Counted from the stretch's first letter, positions 24,844 to 33,880 are shown. The stretch: DNA of 49,371 bases from Oscillatoriales cyanobacterium (GCA_004294385.1 REAP01000014.1:1-49371), one strand, 5' to 3'. Numbers and translations: made by a program. The notes: generated by a model not told the origin, from the letters alone.

Positions 24844-25590
24844 ATGAAAATGCGATCGCCCATAATCATCACCATCATCACAGCAATCCTAGCCGCTGCC
24901 TGCATCCCAGCAGTTTTCGCTCAGCGACAGCCATCAGCCAATGAAATCTACATTGATAAAGATTGCCGCCGAAACCAGCAACTACAATTTGACAAATTCA
25001 CTGTATTCAATCAAAATGAGTTCACAGCTAACGGTCAAAAATATTGGTTTTACGCAGGACGCTATCAAGATGGAGCAGTGATTTTCTGTATCTCAAAGCC
25101 CAATTTCAATCAGCCAAAACCCATAAACGAAAAACAAATACAAGCGCAATTTATTGATAAAATAGTCCGAGATCCGAACAACAAAACTGCCTTTATCATC
25201 GCAGTCAGAGGCGGAAACGGTTTGGATACACCCGTGACAAATTATGGCTTAGATTTGAGCAATCCCGATCGCCCAAAACTCACATCCCTTTCCCTCCTCC
25301 AGCAGCGAGAAACCTTAAAAGAAGGCGAATCCCGCGAATACACATTTCCAGGAATCGCAGGTCAACCGATCGCGATCGACCTCAAAAGCAGAGCATTCGA
25401 CCACAACATAACACTGTTCGACAGCAGCGGCAAAAAGATTGCCGAAAAAACAGGCAACTCCCAGAATCGCAGAGAGTCTCAAATCACCCTAAAATTGCCT
25501 AGTAACGGCACTTATAAAGTAGTTGTTAAAGGAGGCGATCGCACCAGCAAAGGTACCTACACATTAAGCGTTAATTCCAATCAGTTGTAA
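24844..25590 (+). CDS. Secreted protein with C-terminal PPC domain
   Basis: The start MKMRSPIIITII has the same HIP1-coded signal peptide as the previous gene; it is cut near AVFAQ. In this 248-residue protein the region to about residue 150 is of unknown type. Residues from about 155 to the end (LKEGESREYTFPGIAGQPI, ITLFDSSGKKI, LPSNGTYKVVVKGGDR, GTYTLSV) form a bacterial pre-peptidase C-terminal (PPC) beta domain, usually found beside secreted proteases and used for binding or export. It closes the ten-gene run; the next gene is convergent and starts 19 nt away. Confidence 0.75.
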   Translation: MKMRSPIIITIITAILAAACIPAVFAQRQPSANEIYIDKDCRRNQQLQFDKFTVFNQNEFTANGQKYWFYAGRYQDGAVIFCISKPNFNQPKPINEKQIQAQFIDKIVRDPNNKTAFIIAVRGGNGLDTPVTNYGLDLSNPDRPKLTSLSLLQQRETLKEGESREYTFPGIAGQPIAIDLKSRAFDHNITLFDSSGKKIAEKTGNSQNRRESQITLKLPSNGTYKVVVKGGDRTSKGTYTLSVNSNQL

Positions 25591-25608
25591 CAAACATCAT
25601 CGCAAATA

Positions 25609-26226
25609 TTACAGTTTTTGAATTTTACTGCTTTTGATAACCCGATCGACAGTCACGTCTAATTCGGGAAAAGTTGGAGAAATAATGCGATCGCATCCTC
25701 TAAACCCTTGAACCTGATAACTCCCTTCCACTAAATGGTAAACAAAAATGGTAGGCACTTTCGGATTACCCAGATAATATCTAGATGCGATCGCCAAAAA
25801 ATCCACAATCCAATATTCACAAATACCCAGCCGTTGATATTCATCGAACTTATCAACGTAATCATCTTCCCAGTTTGTTGAAACCACCTCAACCGCTAAC
25901 TGAATCGGTTCCCTTAAAGCACCATAAGCTAATACATTACTATTCCACAAAGAAGCACTTACCACCCCAACATCAGGATTTCTACCTTGTTCTTGTCCAC
26001 CAGCCGTTACAGTTCTAATTCGGATGTCCTTATCAACGATGTAGTCAAGTTCTAAACGCTCGTTTTCTCTATCAAAACACTTGACTAGATAGCGCGCTAC
26101 ATTTTTATGAGCTCTTGTTGCGTCCACCTCGACAATTTCTCCGTTTACAAGTTCGTAGATGCCATAACCATCGGGGTACTGTTCGAGGAAATCCTCAAAA
26201 GTAAGTTTAACTGCTGTTTGCACCAT
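25609..26226 (-). CDS. Uma2/DUF820 family putative endonuclease
   Basis: The 205-residue protein has the Uma2 pattern: LTFEDFLEQYPDGYGIYELVNGEIVE at the N-terminus, the GRNPDVGVVS Asp, and the LAVEVVSTNW Glu of a PD-(D/E)XK-like fold, followed by KFDEYQRLGICEYWIVD. The family is greatly expanded in filamentous cyanobacteria, and its function is unproven. It converges on the last gene of the secreted-protein operon. Confidence 0.85.
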   Translation of the reverse strand: MVQTAVKLTFEDFLEQYPDGYGIYELVNGEIVEVDATRAHKNVARYLVKCFDRENERLELDYIVDKDIRIRTVTAGGQEQGRNPDVGVVSASLWNSNVLAYGALREPIQLAVEVVSTNWEDDYVDKFDEYQRLGICEYWIVDFLAIASRYYLGNPKVPTIFVYHLVEGSYQVQGFRGCDRIISPTFPELDVTVDRVIKSSKIQKL

Positions 26227-26290
26227 AACTAAAACTTTTTCCTACTTGTATCTTAATTTTAATCATTTTCAACTAAACTTAAACCAACAG

Positions 26291-26515
26291 CTAAGCAAAC
26301 TCAAAAACAGGTGTTTCAATCACCCTAGTCGGCTTTCTATCTTCCCAAATCATCTTCTGCAACTGTTCCACAGTTTCAGGTAAAAAAAATCGCTCTCCCG
26401 TTTCCAAACACACTCTAGCAGGAACATTTTCAATAATAATAAATTTACCATTGAGTTCAAGCGTGTAAGTTACCTTTTGTTCCACCATTGTTTCTTTCCA
26501 GATGTCATTGTTCAT
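26291..26515 (-). CDS. YgiT-type antitoxin-like protein (zinc site incomplete)
   Basis: The 74-residue protein matches the C-terminal part of YgiT/MqsA N-domains: VTYTLELNGKFIIIENVPAR, VCLETGERFFLPETVEQLQ, RVIETPVFEFA. The usual N-terminal CxxC is absent and the second pair is reduced to one Cys, so zinc binding looks lost. It overlaps the DUF4258 gene by 11 nt and is translated after it, the usual order for this toxin-antitoxin type, where the YgiT-like partner neutralises the toxin. Confidence 0.75.
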   Translation of the reverse strand: MNNDIWKETMVEQKVTYTLELNGKFIIIENVPARVCLETGERFFLPETVEQLQKMIWEDRKPTRVIETPVFEFA

Positions 26516-26828
26516 TTTGATTTATCCTTAACTTAAAATCAATCCAAATTTTCGGATCTGGCTCGTATAAAGTAATGATTTTTACCAAAGGACGAGATGG
26601 ATAACTGCACTGAACGTGCAAAGGTCTATTGGTAATGGTCAAGCCGAAAATCAAGCAGCTTGGGCCATATTTGTCATCGGGATACTCTTCGATAACTTCA
26701 CCAGCCATTATTGCTTCCCGGAGCTCTTGTACGCTGATACCGCGAACTATGCTTTGGTTTACTGCGTGTTGTGAAAACTCAAAATCATTCTTTACAATTT
26801 TGACACGTATTTTTGCAATTATTGTCAT
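26505..26828 (-). CDS. DUF4258 toxin-like protein
   Basis: The 107-residue protein has FEFSQHAVNQSIVRGISVQEL, AIMAGEVIEEYPDDKYGPSCLI and PLHVQCSY, then KIITLYEPDP, the pattern of DUF4258 (RelE/BECR-like ribonuclease fold). The His in the first block and the basic residues are candidate catalytic groups. It pairs with the overlapping YgiT-like gene. The start MTIIAKIRVK gives a short extension before the domain. The likely role is mRNA cleavage (inference from the fold). Confidence 0.75.
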   Translation of the reverse strand: MTIIAKIRVKIVKNDFEFSQHAVNQSIVRGISVQELREAIMAGEVIEEYPDDKYGPSCLIFGLTITNRPLHVQCSYPSRPLVKIITLYEPDPKIWIDFKLRINQNEQ

Positions 26829-26936
26829 AGTTTCATATCATATCTATAAGTTAACACAAGAGCGAAAATTGTTAACCAGTGGCGGAACCGAGCCAACATC
26901 AGCCAAGATAGAAACAACAGCATTCCCCCAACCCCT

Positions 26937-28091
26937 ATGACAGACATCACCGAAATAGCCGCCGCCCTAGAAGACAAAGAATACAAAGAAGCAGCCAAAC
27001 TCATCAAACAACTACAAACAAAATCCCCCGAAAATCCCTGGGTGAAATACTACATGGCGCGCTACTACGAACTCACCAATAACCCCGAAAAAGCCGAAAC
27101 CATTTACAAACAAATACTCCACGACATCACCAACCCCAAAATAATCTCCCAAGCCCGCCAAGGGATTCAAAGGATTGAAACCGCAGCACAAGACAGACGC
27201 AAACAAGCCATAGAAACCGCCAAAAACGACCCCAGCAACCTCGAACCAGCACTTTTGATCCTCGAAGCAGTCAGCCCCGAAGACAAACCCGCAGCCATCC
27301 AAAATATTAGCAGAATCTTCAAAACCGACACCTATACAACCCGGATGCAAATCCAAAGTCGGGGCTGGAGACTCTACAAAACCGGCCCGATCGCCGAAAT
27401 CCAAATTTACGGCCAAGAACTCCTCAACGCCGGAATTCCCGTATTCTGGGGAACCTTAGCTGATATTCAAAAAATTCAAATCTTTCGAGTGGAACACTTC
27501 CAGTCTCTTTCTTCCCCAGCCGTTATCTGCAAAGACAGCCTAAATAGACTCGGTTCCATCGCATTTAACTGGTCAGAAGTCAGCCAAAGAGTAGAAGGCT
27601 TATTACCCATGTTTATGGACATCATGGACTACTCACCCCACCGAAGAACCGACCAATTTCGCCACAAAGAAATCACCCAAGATTACGCTCAAATCTGCGA
27701 TTTACACATTCCCAGCCGAAACTGCATTCTGCGAATTTGCGACCAAAGTTATCAATTTCAACAAGGAACTGACTTCACCAAAACTTCAGTAGATATGCCG
27801 AATTCAGACAATCCCAAAGACTTAAAATCTCGTTCCCAAAAATCTCCACAAATCCCTCAAAGCACTACCAGGATAAACTGGAATCACTTACTGGAAATGC
27901 TAGACCAACAGCTTGATGTGACAGTTTGGTCGGAGTTTACTCCCTTTGCTGAGACAGTTCTGGATTACACTAATATGTTAAGCAAGATCGAATCTTATGT
28001 AGATGTCGATCGCAAATCCGAAACTCCTTGGGACTCAGCTTTCCAGCTATACAGCGGACTAACATTCCTGAGAAATCGGGAAAATAGGTAA
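26937..28091 (+). CDS. TPR-containing cyanobacterial protein, unknown function
   Basis: The 384-residue protein starts MTDITEIAAALEDKEY and has TPR-like helix pairs at residues 1-65 (KEAAKLIKQLQTKSPENPWV, KYYMARYYELTNNPEKAETI). Its centre (GWRLYKTGPIAEIQIYGQ, IPVFWGTLADIQKIQIFRV, GLLPMFMDIMDYSPHRRTD, CDLHIPSRNCILRICDQSY) is conserved in cyanobacterial TPR proteins that I recall as unannotated. Codons end in C/A more than in the neighbours. No signal peptide, so it is probably cytoplasmic. It is flanked by STRR DNA downstream. Confidence 0.7.
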   Translation: MTDITEIAAALEDKEYKEAAKLIKQLQTKSPENPWVKYYMARYYELTNNPEKAETIYKQILHDITNPKIISQARQGIQRIETAAQDRRKQAIETAKNDPSNLEPALLILEAVSPEDKPAAIQNISRIFKTDTYTTRMQIQSRGWRLYKTGPIAEIQIYGQELLNAGIPVFWGTLADIQKIQIFRVEHFQSLSSPAVICKDSLNRLGSIAFNWSEVSQRVEGLLPMFMDIMDYSPHRRTDQFRHKEITQDYAQICDLHIPSRNCILRICDQSYQFQQGTDFTKTSVDMPNSDNPKDLKSRSQKSPQIPQSTTRINWNHLLEMLDQQLDVTVWSEFTPFAETVLDYTNMLSKIESYVDVDRKSETPWDSAFQLYSGLTFLRNRENR

Positions 28092-28169
28092 TAGAATCAA
28101 GAATTGGAAATCAAAAATTTAAAACTGGCTTTTATGATCTATAATTTCACCATTTCTAATTTTAGAATC

Positions 28170-28302
28170 TCCAATTCCCGATTCCCAATTCCCAATTCCC
28201 AATTCCCAATTCCCAATTCCCGATTCCCAATTCCCGATTCCCGATTCCCTATTCCCGATTCCCGATTCCCTATTACCTATTCCCTATTCCCTATTCCCTA
28301 CT
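28170..28302. repeat. Degenerate STRR of TTCCCAA/TTCCCGA units
   Basis: About 130 bp of heptamer units (CCCAATT, CCCGATT, CCCTATT) lie between the TPR gene and a convergent gene. An ORF reading [11 protein letters not shown] across it is an artefact. The array runs up to the 3' end of the convergent gene. Confidence 0.85.
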
Positions 28303-28744
28303 TAGTTTTAACTTGACGAGCCATGTCGCGGAAACCATTCATGCTAGGGCCTGGAGTACGACGGCTAGCAGTTGGTATCGGCATTAAATTATTAGGAGCG
28401 AAAGTCAGAACTGGCTCACTGGAAATTGCAACATTTCCATTAGTTGCTGCGGGTGTAGCTACCTTTGGTGCTTCCTTTTCTTTCTTCGATTTTTTGGCTG
28501 TTTCCGCCTTAGCTTTCTTTGGCGATTCCGAATTCTCAGACTTAGTAGAACTAGCTGTAGCCATTGCTGGCGCAGCAGCTACAGCTACAACTTCAGGGTT
28601 TTTAGCAAGAGTAGGTTCAATATTTGGTGAATCTTTGACATCAGAGTTTCCCAAGTCCATAAAGTATTCAGACTTTTTGAAGCCCAACAATCCACTAAAA
28701 AAGCTGAAAATACCGCCGAAGAAATTTGTGATAAAACCAAACAT
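28298..28744 (-). CDS. Small low-complexity protein with amphipathic N-terminus, unknown function
   Basis: The 148-residue protein opens MFGFITNFFGGIFSFFSGLL, a Phe/Gly-rich amphipathic helix suited to lying on a membrane, then GFKKSEYFMDLG. A long Ala/Lys/Glu/Ser-rich stretch follows, and the end RRTPGPSMNGFRDMARQVK is compact and probably the conserved part. I recall cyanobacterial proteins with similar ends but no function. On the plus strand the same region is open but reads as a shadow. Confidence 0.6.
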   Translation of the reverse strand: MFGFITNFFGGIFSFFSGLLGFKKSEYFMDLGNSDVKDSPNIEPTLAKNPEVVAVAAAPAMATASSTKSENSESPKKAKAETAKKSKKEKEAPKVATPAATNGNVAISSEPVLTFAPNNLMPIPTASRRTPGPSMNGFRDMARQVKTK

Positions 28745-29060
28745 TAGATTTACTCCTTTTGTTTTTTTAGAGAAATTCGTACAAGCTTGTCAACAAAGTT
28801 AGATTACGAGCTAAAGAAACTTTTGTCTATATTTCTTAATCAAAATTTACATTTTTTGATAAAAAATACTGACCTTCTAGTAATTTTTACTTAATAATGG
28901 CAGTCTTAGCTTTGCACTTGTTTACCATTATCTCAGAAATTTTGACATATTTTTAACTTAACCGATCGCGCATCGATCCGATTCGCCATCTGTCCCACTA
29001 GAGGTGAAACTCTGTAGGAGACTGATTTATGCTGTAATCGGCAAACAATTTTCCAGAAAA
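28745..29060. other. Intergenic region, nothing recognised
   Basis: This A/T-rich gap of 316 bases separates two divergent genes and must hold both promoters. I see no gene, no strong hairpin and no repeat in it. A GTG at 29004 could extend the lipase by 19 residues. Confidence 0.5.
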
Positions 29061-29687
29061 ATGAACAGTTCGCTCGATCGCAATCCAGTCATATTAGTAC
29101 ACGGTATCTGGGACACCAAAACAATTTTCAACACATTGTCCGCCCACCTCACCCAACTCGGATGGTGTGTACACAGCCTCAACCTCACCCCCAACGACGG
29201 TAGCCTCGGCCTCGACTCACTAGCCAAGCAACTCGCAGATTATATTTCTCAGACATTTGAGCCAGAACAGGCGATCGACATAGTAGGCTACAGCATGGGC
29301 GGCATAGTCAGCCGCTACTACGTCCAGCGACTCGGAGGAATTCACCGCGTCCAACGTTTCATCACCATATCTTCGCCCCACAGCGGCACTCTCACCGCCT
29401 ACTCTCTGCCCTTACCAGGATATCTAGATATGCGCCCCAATAGTGGCTTACTGCGAGATTTGTACCAAGATGTCACCATGCTCAAACGCATAAATTTCAC
29501 ATCAATGTGGACACCCTTTGACGTGATGATTTTACCGTCGCACAGTTCTAAAATGCCAGTAGGTAAAGAAGTTAAAGTCAACGTTTTACTGCATCGCCAA
29601 ATGGTGACAGATATTCAAAGTATTAACGCATTAGTTGAAGAACTAAAAGCACCTATTAAGAATAAAATACCAGTTAAAAATGAATAG
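29061..29687 (+). CDS. Triacylglycerol lipase-like alpha/beta hydrolase
   Basis: From ATG 29061 (MNSSLDRNPVILVHGIWD) the 208-residue protein has the oxyanion-hole HG motif, the nucleophile elbow GYSMGGIVSRYYVQRLGG near residue 78, and ISSPHSGT, as in LipA/EstA-like lipases. An Asp in the MWTPFDVMIL region and His in NVLLHRQM may complete the triad. No signal peptide with this start. It hydrolyses an ester, probably lipid; the substrate is unknown. A GTG start 57 nt upstream is possible. Confidence 0.8.
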   Translation: MNSSLDRNPVILVHGIWDTKTIFNTLSAHLTQLGWCVHSLNLTPNDGSLGLDSLAKQLADYISQTFEPEQAIDIVGYSMGGIVSRYYVQRLGGIHRVQRFITISSPHSGTLTAYSLPLPGYLDMRPNSGLLRDLYQDVTMLKRINFTSMWTPFDVMILPSHSSKMPVGKEVKVNVLLHRQMVTDIQSINALVEELKAPIKNKIPVKNE

Positions 29688-29690
29688 TAA

Positions 29691-29849
29691 TTGCAGCCGC
29701 AACCCAGTTTTACTGATTCTAGTTCCCAAATATCCGCAGCCAAAGATGTGAAGTTATCAGTATTTGCTCATGCTATGATGGCGAGAGATTCTAGTAGCTT
29801 AAAAGCAGTTGCTGAAGCACTATTAGAACCTTTAAAAGCTCACAAGTAG
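29691..29849 (+). CDS. Possible 52-residue ORF or gene remnant
   Basis: A frame starting at TTG 29691 ends LLEPLKAHK with an amphipathic helical second half (VKLSVFAHAMMARDSSSLKA). It begins 3 nt after the lipase stop. No ribosome-binding site or family is evident. It could be the worn end of a longer gene. Confidence 0.2.
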   Translation: MQPQPSFTDSSSQISAAKDVKLSVFAHAMMARDSSSLKAVAEALLEPLKAHK

Positions 29850-29938
29850 GTCAACTTAATGAAACGTAAAACTCTTTCCTCTATATCCCCGACTTCCTTC
29901 TGCTATGATCTTTATTGAAATCTATAAAATTAACAATT

Positions 29939-30211
29939 ATGATCGTCCTGCCCAAACTGAAAAACCTACGTGATACTCTGCCTATAGAAGGAGCAGTCCG
30001 CATTGAATTAGTGGAAGGAATACCGATTTTCCGAGCTTCTACAACTGTCAAAAATCGCATAGAAGAACTGTTGGAAAAACAACAAAATTTGCCACTAAAT
30101 CCCGAAGAATACCAAGAACTCAATCTTTACGAAGAAATCGACGATTATCTCAGTTTTGTCAATCGGACTGTCCGCAATCTTTTCTTGAGTCAAATTCAGG
30201 CTATGATATAG
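29939..30211 (+). CDS. Small cyanobacterial protein, unknown function
   Basis: From ATG 29939 (MIVLPKLKNLRDTLPIEGAV) the product has 90 residues: RIELVEGIPIFRASTTVKNRIEELL and EIDDYLSFVNRTVRNLF. The helical, charged composition and the phrase ELVEGIPIFRAS recall small antitoxin-like proteins that are frequent in filamentous cyanobacteria. There is no clear toxin partner next to it. A TTG 24 nt earlier is a less likely start. Confidence 0.55.
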   Translation: MIVLPKLKNLRDTLPIEGAVRIELVEGIPIFRASTTVKNRIEELLEKQQNLPLNPEEYQELNLYEEIDDYLSFVNRTVRNLFLSQIQAMI

Positions 30212-30331
30212 AAATTTCCGATCGCCATTGAACAACTAATATCAAATCTGCTACCATCGTCCTGTATTCATCTCTCTCTTCTCTTCCTCTGCGTTCTCTG
30301 TGTTCTCTGCGGTTAAATCATTCCAAAATAA

Positions 30332-30763
30332 TCAAACAGCATCGCCGACTTCAGCATATTCGCTCAGCCCAAAAATTGCTTCAGCTTCACAGTAATACTT
30401 GAATTCTAGTATATTGTGAGAAGGGTCTTCTAAGAAGAAAGTACGGTGTTCTGTAGGCAAACCAACAAACCGCCGTCTTGGTTCTTGATAGAAGTTCAAG
30501 TTATTTTGCTGTGCCTTTGCTAACAAACTTTCCCAGTCAGATTCTGAAGTAAAAACTAATCCAAAATGCCGGGGATAGATGCCTCGCTGAGGTGTTAAAG
30601 GTTCGTGGCTGACGTGGGCGACTATTTGATGACCACAGATACCCATAATTACAGAATTTGGGGATTCGCGACCCAATTTGCAGCCTAGCCCGTTGACGTA
30701 GAAGGCTTTTGTTTGGTCAATATTGCTGACGGGAAAGGCAAGATGAAATAAGATTTTGTTCAT
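30332..30763 (-). CDS. VOC (glyoxalase/bleomycin-resistance) family protein
   Basis: The 143-residue protein has two beta-alpha-beta-beta-beta modules: LFHLAFPVSNIDQTKAFYVN with a metal-type His at residue 6, RHFGLVFTSESDWESLL, and FFLEDPSHNILEFKYY with a metal-type Glu. This is a complete VOC metal site for a small dioxygenase or lyase; the substrate is unknown. Its start lies only 10 bp from the divergent gene's start. Confidence 0.85.
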   Translation of the reverse strand: MNKILFHLAFPVSNIDQTKAFYVNGLGCKLGRESPNSVIMGICGHQIVAHVSHEPLTPQRGIYPRHFGLVFTSESDWESLLAKAQQNNLNFYQEPRRRFVGLPTEHRTFFLEDPSHNILEFKYYCEAEAIFGLSEYAEVGDAV

Positions 30764-30773
30764 GGAGATACTA

Positions 30774-31652
30774 ATGCAGAATTCTGAATTGTTTTTTAAT
30801 TATTTGTCTTGGTCTAATCCTTGGTTGGTGGCGATCGCCCTTAATACAATTTTACTGGCGATCGCCACTATTGTCCCCAAAAAATTACTCACTCCCGCAG
30901 GACAATTTCACGGCTGGCTGCTGGGTGTCATCATCTGGGGCTGTTTGGGATGGCAAGGCTATGCTGTGGTGATGTTCTACTTTCTCGTCGGATCGGGAGT
31001 TACCCGCATTGGTAAAGCCCAAAAAGAGGCAGAAGGGATAGCCGAAAAGCGATCGGGCGCACGAGGCCCAGAAAATGTCTGGGGTTCTGCTTTAACCGCC
31101 ACTCTTTGTGCTTTGGGAGTTTTGGCATTATCTATTTTAGGAGAAACAGGCAATATTTTAGAACAAACAGGCAGTATTTTAGAACAAACAGGCAAGATGC
31201 CTGTTCCACAAAATATAATTTTCCCTGTCCCACAATATGTTGTTTCCTGGTTATTGCTGGGCTATGCGGCTAGTTTTTGCACCAAACTTTCGGATACCAC
31301 CGCTAGTGAAATTGGCAAAGCTTATGGTTCGCGGACATTTTTGATTACTACCTTACAGCCCGTACCTAGGGGAACGGAAGGGGCTGTAAGTTTAGAAGGA
31401 ACTCTGGCCGGTATTTTCGCCTCGATCGCGATCGCACTTGTGAGTTGGTCTGTTGGTTTAATAGACTTGACAGGAATTGTTTTCTGTGTTATTGCAGCTT
31501 TTATTGCCACGAATATCGAGAGCGTGATTGGCGCGACTATTCAATCAAAGTTTGAGTGGCTCACTAACGAGGTGGTGAATTTTTTTAATACACTCATAGG
31601 AGCGATCGCGGCGATCGCCTTAGCCTCAGCCTGGACAACTTTTTTCGCTTAG
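30774..31652 (+). CDS. DUF92/TIGR00297 membrane protein (VTE6-like)
   Basis: GGAG six bases upstream picks MQNSELFFNY; starts at 30762 and 30756 are possible. The 292-residue protein has about seven membrane helices, with KKLLTPAGQFHGWLLGVIIWG, KRSGARGPENVWGS, SDTTASEIGKAYG and GTEGAVSLEGTLAG, all DUF92 landmarks. The plant relative VTE6 is a phytyl-phosphate kinase in tocopherol and phytol salvage; cyanobacterial members may do the same in the membrane. A loop near residues 125-150 (NILEQTGSILEQTGKMPVPQ) is lengthened by tandem repeats containing the GGCAAGATGCC palindrome. Confidence 0.85.
   Translation: MQNSELFFNYLSWSNPWLVAIALNTILLAIATIVPKKLLTPAGQFHGWLLGVIIWGCLGWQGYAVVMFYFLVGSGVTRIGKAQKEAEGIAEKRSGARGPENVWGSALTATLCALGVLALSILGETGNILEQTGSILEQTGKMPVPQNIIFPVPQYVVSWLLLGYAASFCTKLSDTTASEIGKAYGSRTFLITTLQPVPRGTEGAVSLEGTLAGIFASIAIALVSWSVGLIDLTGIVFCVIAAFIATNIESVIGATIQSKFEWLTNEVVNFFNTLIGAIAAIALASAWTTFFA
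31145..31207. repeat. Three repeat units plus palindrome in the DUF92 coding region
   Basis: Units of about 21 bp (ACAGGCAATATTTTAGAACA, ACAGGCAGTATTTTAGAACA, ACAGGCAAGATGCC) repeat in frame and end in ACAGGCA-AGA-TGCCTGT, the same family as 7584 and 42828. The insert encodes a hydrophilic loop. Confidence 0.65.
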
Positions 31653-31693
31653 TTATAAATCACCAGTCATTAGTCTCAAGCGGTCAATTCATT

Positions 31694-31754
31694 AATGACT
31701 AATGACTAATGACTAATGACCAATGACCAATGACCAATGACCAATGACCAATGA

Positions 31755-31756
<2 letters not shown>
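31694..31756. repeat. Heptanucleotide tandem array, 9 copies of AATGACT/AATGACC
   Basis: Nine heptamers (three AATGACT, five AATGACC, one AATGACT) fill the gap between the convergent DUF92 and hetR genes and touch the hetR stop codon. Confidence 0.9.
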
Positions 31757-33124
<1,368 letters not shown>

Positions 33125-33343
33125 CTATTGTAGGGGTTGAATTTCAGTGCTTGGCTCCATTAATCTACGGCGTAGAGTATTTTTGGGAAGGCGATCGCCT
33201 TGTTGTTGAGTTTGCGCTGACAACATATATTGAGTGGTGGAAGTTTCGAGCTGTGCGACTGGGGATTCAATGGAGAGAGCAGCGGTAGCACTTAAGAAGA
33301 GGCTAGACAGGCTGAGTAAAGCAATTGCGGTGTAGTTTTGCAT
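33125..33343 (-). CDS. PatX paralog that has lost the RGSGR motif
   Basis: The 72-residue protein has a clear signal peptide (MQNYTAIALLSLSSLFLSAT, then AALS). It aligns with the PatX below: NYTAIALLSLSS / TYTPFTLPSLTF, then ETSTTQYMLSAQTQQQGDRLP / DITTAQYIVSAQTPQRGNLSP. Where the other ends ERGSGR, this one reads KNTLRRRLMEPS and continues 12 more residues. A HIP1 site (GGCGATCGCC) lies just before the divergence. It stands between patX and hetR. It is either a decayed copy or an exported peptide with another role. A 12-bp-arm hairpin precedes the start. Confidence 0.7.
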   Translation of the reverse strand: MQNYTAIALLSLSSLFLSATAALSIESPVAQLETSTTQYMLSAQTQQQGDRLPKNTLRRRLMEPSTEIQPLQ

Positions 33344-33344
33344 G

Positions 33345-33388
33345 GGTAGTATCTGTGTGAGTATCTATTTAGAGATACAGATACTACC
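33345..33388 (-). promoter_or_regulatory. Leader hairpin directly upstream of the RGSGR-less patX paralog
   Basis: On the minus strand GGTAGTATCTGT pairs perfectly with ACAGATACTACC, with an inner GTATCT/AGATAC stem, and the stem ends one base before the start codon. No Shine-Dalgarno sequence is free. The equivalent hairpin before patX (34066-34097) has different bases that still pair. Confidence 0.6.
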
Positions 33389-33756
33389 GATGCAGATCAG
33401 GATGAATTTCCCTGAAGTTATCTCAAAAACCTGATGCGAAAATTATTTAACTTCGCGTGTCAGCATCCCAATTTTGCAGGGCGAAGCATGACCGCAGATA
33501 ATTTATTAGTTATCAGCAGAGACTCACTGCGGTCATGGGAGAGCCCCTACGGATATATTTACAAAAATGGGATAATCCCATCTATTTTCTCTCTTCTTCC
33601 TTCTTTCCATAATATACAAAACCGCCACCTATGAGAGTCAATCTCTCGATAGATGGCAGTTGAAGGTTTATATGCTATCATCACTCACATAAAGGAAAAT
33701 CCTAATGACTGTAAACAAGAAGTGCGGTTGTTTTGCGAAACTGAAAAACTAGCGTT
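33389..33756. other. Region between the patX paralogs, no convincing gene
   Basis: GATCAGGATGAATTTC at about 33395 is repeated at about 34107, in the leader of patX, showing that the tandem duplication includes upstream DNA. A plus-strand ORF of 66 codons (33434-33634) shows nothing protein-like. Confidence 0.45.
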
Positions 33757-33855
33757 CTAGAAAATCAGATTGATCGATCGACTCAAAGACTGAAACTAAC
33801 TCAACGGGCGGAACTGGCTTTCGTCCAAGGCCGTGAAAATGCTTGTAGCGAATGA
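33757..33855 (+). pseudogene. Possible LprI/DUF1311 fragment
   Basis: The frame reads ENQIDRSTQRLKLTQRAELA then FVQGRENACSE and stops. This recalls the helix of LprI-type domains (EQLAWIRGRNAACE in the 16482 gene). There is no start or signal peptide in frame. The match is short, so this is a weak call. Confidence 0.3.
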
Positions 33856-33880
33856 GTGTCTGGATGGGATCAACGAACTC

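Noticed and set aside
28104..28316. ORF reading [12 protein letters not shown]
   Set aside because: It translates a degenerate heptamer repeat.
33434..33634. Plus-strand ORF of 66 codons between the patX paralogs
   Set aside because: No signal, no family and no ribosome-binding site; it overlaps duplicated leader DNA of patX.
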